The notes under the pieces are model-generated. The model was given only the letters and a program-made list of their open reading frames with translations. It ran no database searches and was not told the origin of the DNA. The translations under genes were made by a program, and so were the position numbers. From Pelomonas saccharophila_A (GTDB lineage Bacteria; Pseudomonadota; Gammaproteobacteria; Burkholderiales; Burkholderiaceae_C): 64,000 nt of DNA. The stretch is taken from NCBI RefSeq assembly GCF_031458095.1, contig NZ_JAVDXU010000002.1:496001-560000 (forward strand). Reading direction: 5' to 3'. Shown in pieces: positions 15,441-24,464 of the stretch; within the stretch, counting starts at the first letter, position 1; each line of letters opens with the position of its first letter.

Positions 15441-16046
15441 TCAGCTCGCGTACTTGACGCTGCAGCCATAGGGCCGCGTCGACGCCTTCTCGACCTTGCG
15501 GCCCGCGGCCACGGCGGCCAGGGCCTCGGTCACATAGGGCTCGGCCTTGGCAATGTCGTCCTTGTTGGGCGTGGCGATGCTGTCGATGCCGCCCTTGTAG
15601 GCCAGGGTGCCGTCGGCCTTGATGACATACATATGCGGTGTCGTCTGGGCACCGTAGAGCTTGCCGAGTTCGCCCTTGGGATCCAGCAGGGTGGCGGTGG
15701 GCGCCGCACCGCGCTCTGCATTGAGCTTCTGCGCGGCCGCACCGTCGACGAAGCCCTGCTGGCCAGGTGCGGACGAGATCACCTGCAACCAGACCACGCC
15801 CTGGGCCGTGGCGGCCTTTTGCTGGCTCTGCATATTGCCGCTGCCGTAGTGCTTTCTCACATAGGGGCAGTCGTGGTTGGTCCATTCCAGCACCACGGTC
15901 TTGCCCTTGTAGTCGGCCAGGTTGACGGTCTTGCCGTCGGCCGTCGTGGCGGAGAAGGTCGGCGCTGGCGCGTCGACGTTGGCGTTGGCATGGGCCAGCG
16001 CCGGCAGGATCAGGGCGGCGAGCAGGCTGCGGCGAAGCAAGGTCAT
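15441..16046 (-). CDS. Secreted redoxin/thioredoxin-family protein
   Basis: A 201-residue protein. Residues 1-20 form a signal peptide (RRSLLAALILPALAHA). A redoxin fold follows with DCPYVRKHYGSGNM near residue 60, a variant with one Cys and no CXXC, and the cis-Pro segment TTPHMYVI. The ATG at 16046 overlaps the stop of the DsbD-like gene (ATGA), with AGGAG 6 nt upstream. It probably acts in the periplasm as a peroxiredoxin- or thioredoxin-like partner of the DsbD-like reductase. A dispersed repeat follows the stop. Confidence 0.85.
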   Translation of the reverse strand: MTLLRRSLLAALILPALAHANANVDAPAPTFSATTADGKTVNLADYKGKTVVLEWTNHDCPYVRKHYGSGNMQSQQKAATAQGVVWLQVISSAPGQQGFVDGAAAQKLNAERGAAPTATLLDPKGELGKLYGAQTTPHMYVIKADGTLAYKGGIDSIATPNKDDIAKAEPYVTEALAAVAAGRKVEKASTRPYGCSVKYAS

Positions 16047-18139
16047 GTCGAACTCCTGGAGGAAGCGGGGGGTGGGGAGATGGCCTCGACGACAAGGCCG
16101 GGCGTGAGGATCTGCGGCAGCACCTGAGCCTCGGCGGCGCCCGGCGCGTAGTAGAGGTAGAGGGGCACGCCCGAGCGGCCATGGGCCTTGAGCACCGCGG
16201 TGATGTTGGGATCCTCGCGGGTCCAGTCGCCCTTCAGATAGGCCACGCCGCCCTTGGCGAATGCGTCCTTGACCTCGGGGCGCGACAGCGCGACGCGCTC
16301 GTTGACGAGGCAGGAGATGCACCAGGCCGCCGTCATGTTGACGAAGACCGGCTTGTTCTGCGCGCGCAACTCGGCCAAGCGCTCGGCGCTGTAGGCCTCG
16401 ATGGCGGAGCCGGTGGCAGCGACCGGCACGTCGGCCGCCGAGACCGGCCTGATCCAGTGGATGACGCCCAGTGCCAGCACCACGCTGGCCAGCATCGCCG
16501 CCCGGCTGACCCAGCCCTGGCCGGCCCGCAGCAGCCACAGCGCAAAGGCGATCAGCACCAGGCCGCTCAGGGCCATGGCGACGCCGTCCGGCCCGGCCTG
16601 CTGGGCCAGCACCCACAGCAGCCAGACCACGGCGGCATACATGGGGAAGGCCAGGAATTGCTTGAACTTGTCCATCCACGCGCCCGGCCGCGGCAGCCAG
16701 CGCTGGGCGGCGGGCCAGAAGGCCAGGATCAGGAAAGGTAGGGCCAGGCCCAGGCCCAGGGCCAGGAAGACAGCCAGCATGACGGCGGCCGGCTGGGACA
16801 GCGCGAAGGCCAGGGCCGCACCCATGAAGGGCGCCGTGCAGGGCGTGGCGACGACGGCCGCCAGCACGCCGGTGAAGAAGCTGCCGGCCAGGCCCTGCCT
16901 GGCGGCCAGGTTGGAGCCCAGCCCCGTGAAGCTGCCGCCCACGTCGAAGAAGCCCGACAGGTTCAGGCCGACCAGGAAGAGCAGATAGCTGACGATGAGG
17001 ACGAAGACCGGCGAATGGAACTGGAAGCCCCAGCCCACCTGCTGGCCGCCGGCGCGCAGCGCGATCAGCACGGCCGCCAGGGCCGCGAAGCTGAGCAGCA
17101 CGCCGGCCGTGTAGGCCAGGCCCTCGGCCTTGTGATTGCCCTCGCGCACCAGGGCCAGGGCCTTGATGGACAGCACCGGGAAGACGCAGGGCATCAGGTT
17201 CAGGATCAGGCCACCGACCAGCGCAAGCGCCAGGGCGGGCAGCAGGCCCAGGTCGCTTTCCGGCGCGGCTGCGGGCGCCACGGTTTCGGCCGCCGCTGCG
17301 CTGAGATCGGCCGGGCCGGGACCCTTGCCTGCGCCCTCGGGCATGGCCGCGGAGATGGTCCAGGCCTGGTCGCCGGCCCCGGTCGTCAGCACGACGACGC
17401 CGGACAGCGGCTTGCCGGCGGGCACGGGTTCGTCCCCCGCCGGGATGTCCAGCGCCCAGCCGCCACCCTCGGCCTTGAAGGCCTGGGGCGCGCTGTGGGC
17501 CACGGCGCCCCAGGTGTCGGCAAAGAAATAGGCCTTGGTGACTCCGGCCGTCGGGCCGCTGAGCCGCACACCTTGTGGCGCTGCCTTGAGCTGAACGGCG
17601 AAGGCCGCCGGCTTGGGAATGGCGCCGCGCCACTCTTCGATCTGGGCTGCATCGGCACCCGCCTTGGCCTGGGCCGCGACGGGCAAATCCAGGCCCAGCG
17701 ACACCTGCTCGGGAATGCAGACGTCCTTGCAGACCAGCCACTTCACCTCGGCCGCCGGTGTGAAGCGGCCGCCGGGCTTGGCCTCGGCCGGCACCGTCAG
17801 CTCGACCAGCAATGCAGCGCGGCCCTCGTAGCCGTAGTTGACGATGGGGCCGATGGCCTGGATGGAGGGCGTGGGCCACTGGATGGCGCCGGCCTGGGCA
17901 CCATTCCAATCAATGCTGGTCGCCTGGCCCGAGTCGCCGGGGTTGAGCCAGTAGGTGTGCCAATGCGACTTGATGTTCTGCTCCAGCGCTACCGTGAAGC
18001 GCTGGCCCGGCGCCACTGTGGCCTGGCTGGAAACCAGGCGGGCTTGCACATGCTCGGTGGCGGCCTCAGGCGGGGCGGCGAGAGCCAGCAAAGGGGCGGC
18101 CAGCAAGGCCGGGAGAAAGGGGCGCAGGAACGAGAGCAT
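16043..18139 (-). CDS. Thiol:disulfide interchange protein, DsbD/ScsB family
   Basis: A 698-residue protein. A signal peptide (1-21) leads to a large N-terminal periplasmic domain containing a Cys in LVCKDVCIPE. The central part (about residues 290-560) has eight hydrophobic segments with Cys in NLMPCVFPVLS and TPCTAPFMG, the electron-carrying pair of DsbD. The C-terminal thioredoxin domain has WCISC (about residue 610). It moves electrons from cytoplasmic thioredoxin to periplasmic substrates. It is coupled to the downstream redoxin by a 4-bp overlap. Confidence 0.9.
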   Translation of the reverse strand: MLSFLRPFLPALLAAPLLALAAPPEAATEHVQARLVSSQATVAPGQRFTVALEQNIKSHWHTYWLNPGDSGQATSIDWNGAQAGAIQWPTPSIQAIGPIVNYGYEGRAALLVELTVPAEAKPGGRFTPAAEVKWLVCKDVCIPEQVSLGLDLPVAAQAKAGADAAQIEEWRGAIPKPAAFAVQLKAAPQGVRLSGPTAGVTKAYFFADTWGAVAHSAPQAFKAEGGGWALDIPAGDEPVPAGKPLSGVVVLTTGAGDQAWTISAAMPEGAGKGPGPADLSAAAAETVAPAAAPESDLGLLPALALALVGGLILNLMPCVFPVLSIKALALVREGNHKAEGLAYTAGVLLSFAALAAVLIALRAGGQQVGWGFQFHSPVFVLIVSYLLFLVGLNLSGFFDVGGSFTGLGSNLAARQGLAGSFFTGVLAAVVATPCTAPFMGAALAFALSQPAAVMLAVFLALGLGLALPFLILAFWPAAQRWLPRPGAWMDKFKQFLAFPMYAAVVWLLWVLAQQAGPDGVAMALSGLVLIAFALWLLRAGQGWVSRAAMLASVVLALGVIHWIRPVSAADVPVAATGSAIEAYSAERLAELRAQNKPVFVNMTAAWCISCLVNERVALSRPEVKDAFAKGGVAYLKGDWTREDPNITAVLKAHGRSGVPLYLYYAPGAAEAQVLPQILTPGLVVEAISPPPASSRSST

Positions 18140-18148
18140 CCCGAAATC

Positions 18149-18703
18149 CTAGGCCAAACTGCTTTCACCCCGCCGTGACAGGCCCGCACGCACAAATGCA
18201 TCGAAGGCCGACCACAGCGGCGCGAAGCGTTCCGGCTGGTCTTCCAGCAGGGCCAGGGCATGCAGCCCGGCCTCCAAAGTCGACAGCTGTCCCGGCCTGT
18301 GTGCGCGGCGCAGCGCATAGCGGCCGGGCTGCTCCGGCAGGCTCAGGCGCGGCAGGGCCGCCAGCCAGGGATTGGCGGCCAGCAGGCGGCGGCTCTGGCG
18401 CCAGCTGCCGTCGAGCAGGATGAGGCGCTCAACGCTGGCCGCAGCCGCGGCTTCGCCCCCACCCGGGTAGAGCAGGGCCGTGCCGGGTCCCGCCAGGGCC
18501 GGGTCGAAAACCTCGCCACGCAGCAGCCGCGCCGGCGGGTTCAGTCCCAGCGCCAGGAAGGCGGCGGTGTTCTTGGCGTGCCCGGCCTCGGCCGGGTGCT
18601 GCAGGATGACCAGCTCGGTGCGCACGGCCAGCGGGGCCGGCAGCGTCGCACACAGGCAGGTGCGGGCCGGGCGCTCGCAGCGCGGGCAGACCGCGCGGGG
18701 CAT
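18149..18703 (-). CDS. DTW-domain tRNA-uridine aminocarboxypropyltransferase
   Basis: A 184-residue protein. N-terminal zinc-type cysteines CPRCERPARTCLC are followed by HPAEAGHAKNTA and the DTW-domain signature DGSWRQSRRL, ending in a conserved Tyr/Arg-rich segment YALRRAHRPGQLSTLEA. Members such as TapT/TuaA make acp3U in the tRNA D-loop or variable loop using SAM. Start ATG 18703. It lies in a minus-strand run with the membrane protein gene upstream (11 bp). It is a tRNA-modifying enzyme but about 8 kb from the tRNA array, so no functional link is implied. Confidence 0.85.
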   Translation of the reverse strand: MPRAVCPRCERPARTCLCATLPAPLAVRTELVILQHPAEAGHAKNTAAFLALGLNPPARLLRGEVFDPALAGPGTALLYPGGGEAAAAASVERLILLDGSWRQSRRLLAANPWLAALPRLSLPEQPGRYALRRAHRPGQLSTLEAGLHALALLEDQPERFAPLWSAFDAFVRAGLSRRGESSLA

Positions 18704-18714
18704 GTCAGCCCGGT

Positions 18715-19287
18715 TCAGTTCGCCGGCGGCGAGACGGAGTGCGGCGCAATCGTCGACACCGTGCTGTCGGCGCCGGCCTCGGCCGCGGCTTCCTCGCTCC
18801 TGCGGCGCGAGCGTGTGCTGGGCAGGCCTTCCTGGCGCCGCTTCGCCAGCCGTCCGGCCAGCCACACGCCGCCGACGACGCCGAAGATGTTGAGGGCGCC
18901 GAACAGCGGCGCGGCATTGGACGACAGCAGCAGGCTTTGCAGCGGCGCCGAATAGGCCCGCGGCTTCAACGCAAAGCTGAAGGCACCAAAGATCAGCCAG
19001 CCCGCCCAGGCCGCGCCGATGCCGGACATCATCCAGGCGACATAGGGGCGGTGGCGGCGGCGCTGCGGGCGCAGGGTCAGATAGCCCCAGATCAGCGCGA
19101 CGATGAAGAGGATCAGCGCAATGGCTACGGCCTCGCCCAGCATGACCTGCAGGCTGTTGCGGCCGCCCAGCTGGGCGTAGACCTGCCGCGGCAGGCCCGT
19201 GCTCGCGTATTTCATGGCCGCGCCCGCGCCGAAGCAGTACAGCAGGAGGCCGGAAAAGAAGGCGATGGAGCGACGGGCGGCTTTCAT
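18715..19287 (-). CDS. Uncharacterised four-helix membrane protein
   Basis: A 190-residue protein. Hydrophobic helices lie at roughly residues 8-25, 45-68, 80-105 and 120-145. The C-terminal 45 residues are charged and Ser/Ala-rich and should be cytoplasmic. Start ATG 19287 gives the best N-terminus (KAARRSIAFFSGLLLY); an upstream start would add a non-membrane, Arg-rich tail. I recognise no family. It probably shares a transcript with the DTW gene 11 bp downstream. Confidence 0.65.
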   Translation of the reverse strand: MKAARRSIAFFSGLLLYCFGAGAAMKYASTGLPRQVYAQLGGRNSLQVMLGEAVAIALILFIVALIWGYLTLRPQRRRHRPYVAWMMSGIGAAWAGWLIFGAFSFALKPRAYSAPLQSLLLSSNAAPLFGALNIFGVVGGVWLAGRLAKRRQEGLPSTRSRRRSEEAAAEAGADSTVSTIAPHSVSPPAN

Positions 19288-19345
19288 GGGGGCGCATTCT
19301 CGGCGCTGTCGGGCCCGCGGATTCGGGAGGATTTCCCGTTCGGGC

Positions 19346-19383
19346 AAAACAAAGCCCACCGTCCAGGGGGTGGACGGTGGGCT
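19346..19383 (-). terminator. Intrinsic terminator of the small minus-strand gene
   Basis: AGCCCACCGTCCA and TGGACGGTGGGCT form a perfect 13-bp stem around a 5-nt loop. On the minus strand it is followed by TTGTTTTG. Confidence 0.88.
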
Positions 19384-19401
19384 GGGAGGGGGACTTACAA
19401 A

Positions 19402-19575
19402 TTAACGCTTGCGGTCGAAGCGCTGGGCGCGGGCGAGGCCGCGGCGTTCGCCGCTGTAGAAACCGGTGTCGAAGGCCTCGTGCTTGCGGCCCTTTTCGAC
19501 GGATTCGGCACTCCAGGCGGCTTCCGGGAGGGGCAGGCGGCGCGGCTGGTGTTCGGTGCGGGGCTGGATCTTCAT
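19402..19575 (-). CDS. Small basic hypothetical protein
   Basis: A 57-residue protein from ATG 19575, very rich in Arg, Lys, Glu and Pro (MKIQPRTEHQPRRLPLPEAAW, then GFYSGERRGLARAQRFDRKR). It has no Cys, no signal peptide and no membrane segment. An independent transcription unit is supported by the perfect 13-bp terminator 19 bp beyond its stop. Function is unknown. The basic, disordered composition is compatible with RNA or ribosome binding, but that is a guess. Confidence 0.6.
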   Translation of the reverse strand: MKIQPRTEHQPRRLPLPEAAWSAESVEKGRKHEAFDTGFYSGERRGLARAQRFDRKR

Positions 19576-19745
19576 GGTGCTGTCTGGCCTTTGGGGGGCC
19601 GTCTCACGCCGAGAGCGGCGCGATTGGGAGGCACAACGGCGGCCCGGCGGCGGCGGTTGACAGGCTGAACACACTTCTTTGCAGTTGTGGCCTGCGGTCA
19701 CCCGGTGTGTCGACAATGCCGGTTTTGGAATCCCAGGACTTCGCA

Positions 19746-21125
19746 ATGACCGTTCAGCTCAAGAAGACCCTCCCGGCCAAGGCCACCCCCATCACCGTCG
19801 TCGACCGCGCCGCCTTCCAGGCCCTGGCTGGCGGCCTGCCCGCCGCCACGCGGGCCTGGCTGGCGACGGTCGGCTTTGTCGGCGCCCCGGACAGCCACGC
19901 CCTGGTGCCGGGCGCCGACGGCTGCCTGGCCCAGGTTTTCGCTGGCGTCGCCCACGCCGCCCACCCGTTTGCGCTGAGCGCCCTGCCCCTGGCCCTGCCT
20001 GAAGGCGTCTACAAGCTCGACGAGGCCGGTCTGGCCCTGCTGCCCGAGGCCGCGGCCATGTCCTGGGAGCTGGGCGGCTACCGCTTCGACCTCTACAAGC
20101 CGGCCAAGCGCGCCCCAGCGACGCTGGCGCTCAAGGGCGGCGCCGACGCCGAACGCGGCCTGGCCCTGGCCGCCGCCATCGCGGCGACGCGCGACCTCGT
20201 CAACACGCCAGCCGAGCACATGGGCCCGGCCGAGCTGGCCGCCGCCGCCAAGGCCCTGGCCAAGCAGTACGACGCGAGCTATGCCGAAACCGTGGGCGAC
20301 GCCCTGCTGAAGAAGAATTTCCCCAGCATCCATGCGGTCGGCCGCGCGAGCACGCGCTCACCTCGCCTGATCGAGATCAACTGGGGCAATCCCAAGCATC
20401 CCAAGCTGGCCCTGGTCGGCAAGGGCGTCTGCTTCGACTCCGGCGGCCTGAACATCAAGCCCGGCGAAGGCATGCGCCAGATGAAGAAGGACATGGGCGG
20501 CGCCGCCAATGCCCTGGGCCTGGCCACGCTGATCATGGCCTTCAAGCTGCCGGTGCGGCTGCAACTGCTGATCCCGGCGGTCGAGAACTCGATCTCCGGC
20601 AATGCCTACCGTCCCGGCGACATCATCAAGACCCGCAAGGGCCTGCACATCGAGATCGGCAACACCGACGCCGAAGGCCGCGTCATCCTCTGCGACGCCC
20701 TGGCCTATGCCGCCGAGGGCAAGCCCGATCTGGTCATCGACCTGGCGACGTTGACCGGCGCCGCCCGCGTGGCCCTGGGCGCCCAGCTGCCGGCCCTGTT
20801 CGCCAAGCACATGGACACCGCCCGCGACCTTGTCGACCTGGGCCTGAAGCTGGATGACCCGCTGTGGCATATGCCGCTGTGGGCGCCCTATCACGCCGGC
20901 ATCGAAAGCACGATCGGCGACATCGTCAACACGGGCAAGAGCCCGCTGGCCGGCGCCATCAACGCGGCCCTGTTCCTGGAAGACTTCCTGCCGCCCCAGC
21001 AGGACTGGCTGCACGTCGACCTGTTTGCCTGGAACGATGCCCCGCGTGCTGGCCGGCCGGTGGGCGGCGAGGCGCAGACCATCCGCACCCTGCTGGCCTA
21101 CCTGGAGCAGCGGTATTCGGCCTGA
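19746..21125 (+). CDS. M17 leucyl aminopeptidase family protein
   Basis: A 459-residue metallopeptidase. The N-terminal domain is about 150 residues; the catalytic domain carries KGVCFDSGGLNIKP (Lys and Asp ligands), MKKDMGGAA, and the signature NTDAEGRVILCDALAYA near residue 305. Family members use two divalent metals to release N-terminal residues. It is close to PepB/LAP-like enzymes; the exact subtype is not resolved. ATG 19746 with AGGA 7 nt upstream is preferred over an ATG 30 bp earlier. Confidence 0.92.
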   Translation: MTVQLKKTLPAKATPITVVDRAAFQALAGGLPAATRAWLATVGFVGAPDSHALVPGADGCLAQVFAGVAHAAHPFALSALPLALPEGVYKLDEAGLALLPEAAAMSWELGGYRFDLYKPAKRAPATLALKGGADAERGLALAAAIAATRDLVNTPAEHMGPAELAAAAKALAKQYDASYAETVGDALLKKNFPSIHAVGRASTRSPRLIEINWGNPKHPKLALVGKGVCFDSGGLNIKPGEGMRQMKKDMGGAANALGLATLIMAFKLPVRLQLLIPAVENSISGNAYRPGDIIKTRKGLHIEIGNTDAEGRVILCDALAYAAEGKPDLVIDLATLTGAARVALGAQLPALFAKHMDTARDLVDLGLKLDDPLWHMPLWAPYHAGIESTIGDIVNTGKSPLAGAINAALFLEDFLPPQQDWLHVDLFAWNDAPRAGRPVGGEAQTIRTLLAYLEQRYSA

Positions 21126-21962
21126 TTACTCGGGCGCCTGATCCTTCTTGGGCGGCTGAGCCTCCTGGGCCGCCGGCTGCTCCTTGGCGGGCTGCGGCTT
21201 GGCGGCTGGGTCGCGACGCGGCTGATCCGGTTTCTTGCCCTGGCGCTGCGGCGGCCGGCCGCCTTCGCGGCGACCTTCCGGTCGGCCACCGCCACCGCCA
21301 CCGCCACCGCCACCGCCACCGGGGCGCCGGTCGTCACGGCGCGGCGGTTGGCCATCGCGGCGGGCCTCGCGCGGCGGGGCCGGTGGCGCCTCGGCGCGCT
21401 CCTTGCGCGCGATGTCCAGCAGGCCCGGCAGCTCTTCGGCCACCACGCCCTTGAGCACGCAGAAGTTGGCCTCGGTCAGCGTCGTGCGCTCGAAGTCCCA
21501 CAGCAGCTGGGCACGGTTGCGGCGCTGCTGAGCCTCCAGGCGATGACGCTCCTGCTCGGCCTGCTCCCGCTCCTGCTTGAGGCCGCGGCGGCGGGTCAGC
21601 TCTTCCTGGGCGGCCTTGAGGTGTTCCTCGGTGATCTCGCCGGCCGGCTGGCCGTCGAGGTCAAAGCGCGTCTTGGCCTGGGTCAGCGCGATCAGATAGC
21701 CGGTGCCACCGGTGTAGCGGCGCAGGAAGGCACTGAGCTGGGCCTTGGTGAACTTGCCGGGCGCGCGCTCCTGGATGTCGGCCTGGATACGCAGCTTGAC
21801 CGGCTTGGGCTTGCCGGTGAACAGCGCGGGGAACAGGGCCTTGAGCTCTGCGGTGGCGTCGACGGGCGCCGCGGCGGGCGCAGCAGCCGGCTGGGCCTCG
21901 GGTGCAGGCGCGGCGGCGGCTTCGTCGGACGGGGTAACGGGATCGGGCAGATCGGAATTCAT
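21126..21962 (-). CDS. proQ: ProQ/FinO-family RNA chaperone with long disordered tail
   Basis: A 278-residue protein. An Ala/Pro-rich N-terminus (1-38) precedes the ProQ domain (about residues 40-150) with LFPALFTGKPKPVKLRI and LRRYTGGTGYL. A Glu/Arg-rich helix follows, then a C-terminal region dominated by Arg, Pro and a run of about twelve Gly (21286-21321), ending in a Lys/Gln/Pro tail. ProQ proteins bind structured small RNAs and mRNA 3' ends. It converges with the aminopeptidase gene with no spacer. The Gly run is encoded by a slippage-prone GGTGGC-type repeat. Confidence 0.88.
   Translation of the reverse strand: MNSDLPDPVTPSDEAAAAPAPEAQPAAAPAAAPVDATAELKALFPALFTGKPKPVKLRIQADIQERAPGKFTKAQLSAFLRRYTGGTGYLIALTQAKTRFDLDGQPAGEITEEHLKAAQEELTRRRGLKQEREQAEQERHRLEAQQRRNRAQLLWDFERTTLTEANFCVLKGVVAEELPGLLDIARKERAEAPPAPPREARRDGQPPRRDDRRPGGGGGGGGGGGGRPEGRREGGRPPQRQGKKPDQPRRDPAAKPQPAKEQPAAQEAQPPKKDQAPE
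21286..21321. repeat. Hexamer tandem repeat encoding poly-Gly in proQ
   Basis: Six repeats of CCACCG (plus strand) encode the glycine run of the ProQ tail. Perfect short tandem repeats of this kind can change length in 2-residue steps without a frameshift. Confidence 0.8.
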
Positions 21963-22042
21963 CGCAAAGCGGTTGGCAAGCAAGGGGCGGGATTGTCGGC
22001 CATCATGGCCGCCTGCACGCATCCCTCGACAAAGGCCAGCAA

Positions 22043-22525
22043 ATGCATCTTGAAGGCTCCTGCCACTGCCGCAGCGTGAAGTTCTCGGTCGAGGCCGATT
22101 CGCCCCTGCCTTTCATGCGCTGCTACTGCTCCATCTGCCGCAAGACGGCCGGCGCCGGCGGCTACGCAATCAACCTGGGCGCCTTGACCCACACGATGAA
22201 GGTCAAGGGCAAGCGGCATCTGCACATCTACCGAGCCAAGCTGCCCGACAAGGACGGCAAGGGCAGGCACAAGAGCAGCGCGCGGCGCTATTTCTGCGTG
22301 AAGTGCGGCAGTGCGCTGTGGCTGTGGGACCCGACCTGGCCGGAACTCGTGCATCCGCATGCCAGCGCCATCGACACGCCGCTGCCAACGCCGCCCGAGC
22401 ATGTGCATTGCATGGTGGGCTCCAAGGCGGATTGGGTCGAGGTGGAAGGCCACGCCAAGGATCCGCGCTTCGATGAGTACCCGGAGATGTCACTCGCCGA
22501 GTGGCATCGGGCCCACGGCTTCTAG
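22043..22525 (+). CDS. GFA-family (Gfa/CENP-V fold) zinc protein
   Basis: A 160-residue protein with the zinc ligands of the family: SCHC near the N-terminus, CYCSICRK around residue 30, and CVKCGSALW around residue 87. The family includes S-(hydroxymethyl)glutathione synthase, but most members are uncharacterised, so a formaldehyde-detoxification role should not be assumed. Start ATG 22043. The stop overlaps the convergent DUF4197 gene stop by 4 bp. Confidence 0.88.
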   Translation: MHLEGSCHCRSVKFSVEADSPLPFMRCYCSICRKTAGAGGYAINLGALTHTMKVKGKRHLHIYRAKLPDKDGKGRHKSSARRYFCVKCGSALWLWDPTWPELVHPHASAIDTPLPTPPEHVHCMVGSKADWVEVEGHAKDPRFDEYPEMSLAEWHRAHGF

Positions 22526-23196
22526 CCCAGACCGCCAAACACTTTCTTCAGGATGGCGCTGCCCGTACCCACCGGGTCCTGGCGGATCTTCTTCTCCTCC
22601 TCGCCGATCATGCGATAGAGCCCGTCCAGGGCCTTGGCCGTCACATACTGCTGGATATTGGCCTCGTCACCCCTCACGAGGCCGAAGCTGCCGGCCTTCT
22701 TGGCCACGGCGTTGTACTTGTCGGCCAGTGCCACCTTCTCGGTCGCCTTGGTCACGATGGGCAGGAACTGCTGGCCCAGCGGCTCGCGCGTCTTGCCGGC
22801 AAAGAACTGCGTCACCGAGTCGTCGCCACCCTTGAGGATCTTCAGGCCGTCGTCGACGCTCATGTCCTTGACCGCCTTCACCAGCAAGGGCTTGGCCGCC
22901 GGCACGGCGGCTTCGGCGGCGCGGTTCATCGCGGTGACGAGCTCGTCCAGCCTGGCGCCCTGGCCGGTGGCCTTGAGCAGCTTGGCAGCGTCCTTCAGAT
23001 AGCCCGGCAGCTCGATCTTGACGAGAGGGTTGCCGAGGAAGCCGTTGGGCCGGCCCAGCAAGGCGACGGCCGCATTGGCACCACGTTCCAGCGCGGTGCG
23101 GATGCCGGCATTGGCGTCGCCCTCACTCAGGTTCAGCGCCCAGGCGGGACGCAGCAGCACGAAGGGTGCCGTGACGATGACGAGGCGGCGCTGCAT
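22522..23196 (-). CDS. DUF4197 lipoprotein-like/periplasmic protein
   Basis: A 224-residue protein. A short hydrophobic N-terminus (MQRRLVIVTAPFVLLRPAWA) suggests export. The rest fits DUF4197: LSEGDANAGIRTALERGANAAVALLG, FLGNPLVKIELP, DMSVDDGLKILKGGDDSVTQFF, and the C-terminal LDGLYRMIGEEEKKIRQDPVGTGSAILKKVFG. Its role is not established. ATG 23196 has GGAG 6 nt upstream and is preferred over an upstream start. Confidence 0.85.
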   Translation of the reverse strand: MQRRLVIVTAPFVLLRPAWALNLSEGDANAGIRTALERGANAAVALLGRPNGFLGNPLVKIELPGYLKDAAKLLKATGQGARLDELVTAMNRAAEAAVPAAKPLLVKAVKDMSVDDGLKILKGGDDSVTQFFAGKTREPLGQQFLPIVTKATEKVALADKYNAVAKKAGSFGLVRGDEANIQQYVTAKALDGLYRMIGEEEKKIRQDPVGTGSAILKKVFGGLG

Positions 23197-23237
23197 GGCG
23201 GGCTCCAGATGACGGAGCCCCATCTTGCCACCGGCCC

Positions 23238-24245
23238 CTAGTTGAAGGCGATGGCGCGGGACGGCCGCTGGGTCTCGCGCTTGCGGCTGTACATGCGTTG
23301 ATCGGCCAGATCCAGCAATTCCCCCACGTCCAGGCTGTCATCGGGGCAGCTGGCCGCGCCCATGCTGGCGGCGAGCGGCAGGGAGTGGCCCTCGAACAGG
23401 AAGCTGCCGTTGACCTGCAGCTCCAGCCGACTGAGGGTCGTCGCCAGCCCGCCCTCGGCGGCCAAGGGCCGCAGCAGCACGCCGAATTCATCGCCACCCA
23501 GGCGCGCCGCCGTGTCCGACTGGCGCACGCAGGCCGTGAGACGACGCGCGAACTCCAGCAACGCTGCGTCGCCCGCGCGGTGGCCATGGGTGTCGTTGAT
23601 GGGCTTGAGCCCGTCCAGGTCCAGCATGACGATGGCCAGCGGCTTGCCATCGCGCTCGGCATGCGCCAGCGAGGCCCGCAGGCGGTCCAGGAACAGCGAG
23701 CGGTTGGGCAGGTTGGTCAGGCTGTCGTGCGTGGCCTTGTGGAAGAGTTCGCTCGGCGAGTAGCGCGTCGCGAAATACATGGCCGCGCCGACAAGCTCGG
23801 ACAACAGCTCCAGCACTTCCACGTCACGCTCGTCAAACCGGGCCACGCGGCTCGACATGGCCTTCAGCACGCCCACAGTCACGCCGTGGTGGCGCAGCGG
23901 CACGACCACCATCGAACGCAGCCCCAGGCGCTCGCAGGCGGCCCGGTCGGTCCGGGGATCACTGAGGGCGTCGTCGCAGCGCAGCGCCAGGCCCTGCTGG
24001 ACACACAGGCCCGACAGGCTGCTGCCACGCCCCAGCCTCAGTCCCAGGCTGCCGGCGGCGCGGCCAGCCGCGGCGCGATAGACCATTTCGTCGCCTTCGG
24101 CCATTTCCACCGCGGCGCCCTCCGCGCCGACCAGACCGAGGGTGCGGTCGACGACGAGGTTCATCACGCTGCCCAGGTCCAGCCCGAGGCGGGCCACCTC
24201 GGTCTGGATGGCAATCACTTCCAGCAGCTTTTCCCTGCTCGGCAC
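23238..24245 (-). CDS. GAF-GGDEF diguanylate cyclase
   Basis: A protein of about 335 residues. The N-terminal GAF domain (about 10-160) is followed by a GGDEF domain with an intact LGGDEF active site and an RQSD inhibitory site five residues upstream, indicating an active cyclase with product feedback. It makes cyclic di-GMP from GTP in the cytoplasm under control of a ligand or redox signal bound by GAF. The start is ambiguous: GTG 24245 has AGGAG at ideal spacing, while ATG 24251 abuts that Shine-Dalgarno directly. No transmembrane segment. Confidence 0.88.
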   Translation of the reverse strand: MPSREKLLEVIAIQTEVARLGLDLGSVMNLVVDRTLGLVGAEGAAVEMAEGDEMVYRAAAGRAAGSLGLRLGRGSSLSGLCVQQGLALRCDDALSDPRTDRAACERLGLRSMVVVPLRHHGVTVGVLKAMSSRVARFDERDVEVLELLSELVGAAMYFATRYSPSELFHKATHDSLTNLPNRSLFLDRLRASLAHAERDGKPLAIVMLDLDGLKPINDTHGHRAGDAALLEFARRLTACVRQSDTAARLGGDEFGVLLRPLAAEGGLATTLSRLELQVNGSFLFEGHSLPLAASMGAASCPDDSLDVGELLDLADQRMYSRKRETQRPSRAIAFN

Positions 24246-24464
24246 ATGCATCTCCTGGCTGCATCCGCTGCGGATGCGGCCCGTGGCGCTGTGCGCTCTG
24301 TCGGGCATGCCCCTGTTCAAGCCTGGATTTTGCACTGCGGCATAAATGATGTCGACACGCAGATATTTCCGGTCGGGGGCTTGCGTTGAGTCAAGACGCG
24401 CCCTGGGCGGCTGCCTAGCATGGCTTGCCAGCGCTCGATGACACAAGCCGCGCCGGAGACACCC

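Noticed and set aside
15441..17909. 822-codon frame joining the redoxin and part of the DsbD region
   Set aside because: The redoxin has its own Shine-Dalgarno and signal peptide from ATG 16046. Upstream, the frame is an alternate reading of the DsbD-like gene.
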